A DNA stretch of 6,774 nt from Anaerotignum sp. (GTDB taxonomy: Bacteria; Bacillota; Clostridia; Lachnospirales; Anaerotignaceae): the NCBI GenBank assembly GCA_020024395.1, contig JAHHTV010000082.1:1-6774 (forward strand). Reading direction: 5' to 3'. The notes below the pieces were generated by a model. It was given only the letters and a program-made list of their open reading frames with translations, did not search any database and was not told the DNA's origin. Below, piece by piece: positions 6,649 through 6,774 of this stretch. Positions within the stretch are counted from its first letter, which is position 1, and the number at the start of each line of letters is the position of its first letter. The translations under genes and the position numbers were made by a program.

Positions 6649-6774
6649 ATGAGCCATCAAGTAAGAAGTATGACAGGATACGGCAGAGGAGAACATTTGG
6701 CACAAGACAGAAAATTTGGTGTAGAAATGAAGTCTGTAAACCATCGTTATCATGATGTGAATATAAAATTGCCA
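6649..6774 (+). CDS. yicC: YicC/YloC family endoribonuclease (3' partial)
   Basis: Only the first 42 codons are in the window; the frame runs off the right edge. The protein starts MSHQVRSMTGYGRGE and continues VEMKSVNHRYHDVNIKLP. These are the two conserved N-terminal blocks of the YicC family (SMTGYG, and E-x-(R/K)-SVNHR followed by a D-hydrophobic strand). Family members are metal-dependent endoribonucleases that act on RNA, including small-RNA turnover in Escherichia coli. The start is supported by AAGGAAGG at 6634-6641, seven bases upstream. It diverges from rqcH; in Bacillus the two homologues (yloA and yloC) are also near neighbours, upstream of remA, gmk and rpoZ, so those genes may follow outside the window. 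Because the C-terminal DUF1732 part is not visible, intactness cannot be judged. Confidence 0.9.
   Translation, partial: MSHQVRSMTGYGRGEHLAQDRKFGVEMKSVNHRYHDVNIKLP

Noticed and set aside
6556..6753. 65-codon open frame on the - strand across the yicC start
   Set aside because: It overlaps clearly conserved yicC coding sequence and its promoter, and the translation shows no recognisable features.

Overview
The window reads as chromosomal DNA from an AT-rich anaerobic Firmicute of class Clostridia, possibly of the Lachnospirales/Anaerotignum kind. The reasons are the clostridial-type acyl-CoA dehydrogenase with its own EtfB and EtfA, strong AGGAGG ribosome binding sites, intrinsic hairpin-plus-U terminators, and an RqcH gene next to a YicC gene, a neighbourhood also known from Bacillus (yloA/yloC). 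The species assignment is inference; no rRNA or other marker gene is present.

Left part (1-3190, + strand): the 3' part of an operon acyl-CoA dehydrogenase (bcd-like, start cut off by the window edge) - etfB - etfA, with gaps of 67 and 75 bases, closed by a strong intrinsic terminator. The three proteins should form a short-chain acyl-CoA dehydrogenase/electron-transfer flavoprotein complex. In clostridia this complex reduces crotonyl-CoA to butyryl-CoA (or a related enoyl-CoA such as acryloyl-CoA) and couples the reaction to ferredoxin reduction by flavin-based electron bifurcation. Codon choice in these three genes is strongly biased: TTA, CTA and TCA are absent except for one CTA. This fits very high expression.

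Middle part (3191-4646, - strand): a MepA-like MATE multidrug/sodium antiporter, convergent to the etf operon. Its own terminator lies directly beside the etfA terminator. It uses ordinary AT-rich codons.

Right part (4647-6774): rqcH, the NFACT-family ribosome quality control factor, on the - strand. It is separated from the downstream MATE gene by a 24-base perfect palindrome. Diverging from rqcH across a 223-base intergenic region is the start of a yicC/yloC-type endoribonuclease gene (+ strand, cut by the right edge) with a near-consensus promoter.

There is no gene-free stretch above 300 bases, and I saw no tRNA, rRNA, CRISPR array, insertion sequence or phage gene. The window looks like conserved core metabolism and housekeeping rather than an accessory island. 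I found no convincing new system. The most useful second looks are a substituted Phe in the dehydrogenase, an Asp-to-Glu change at a functional residue of RqcH, the palindrome with its U-tract on the strand opposite to the genes, and small inverted repeats around two start sites.
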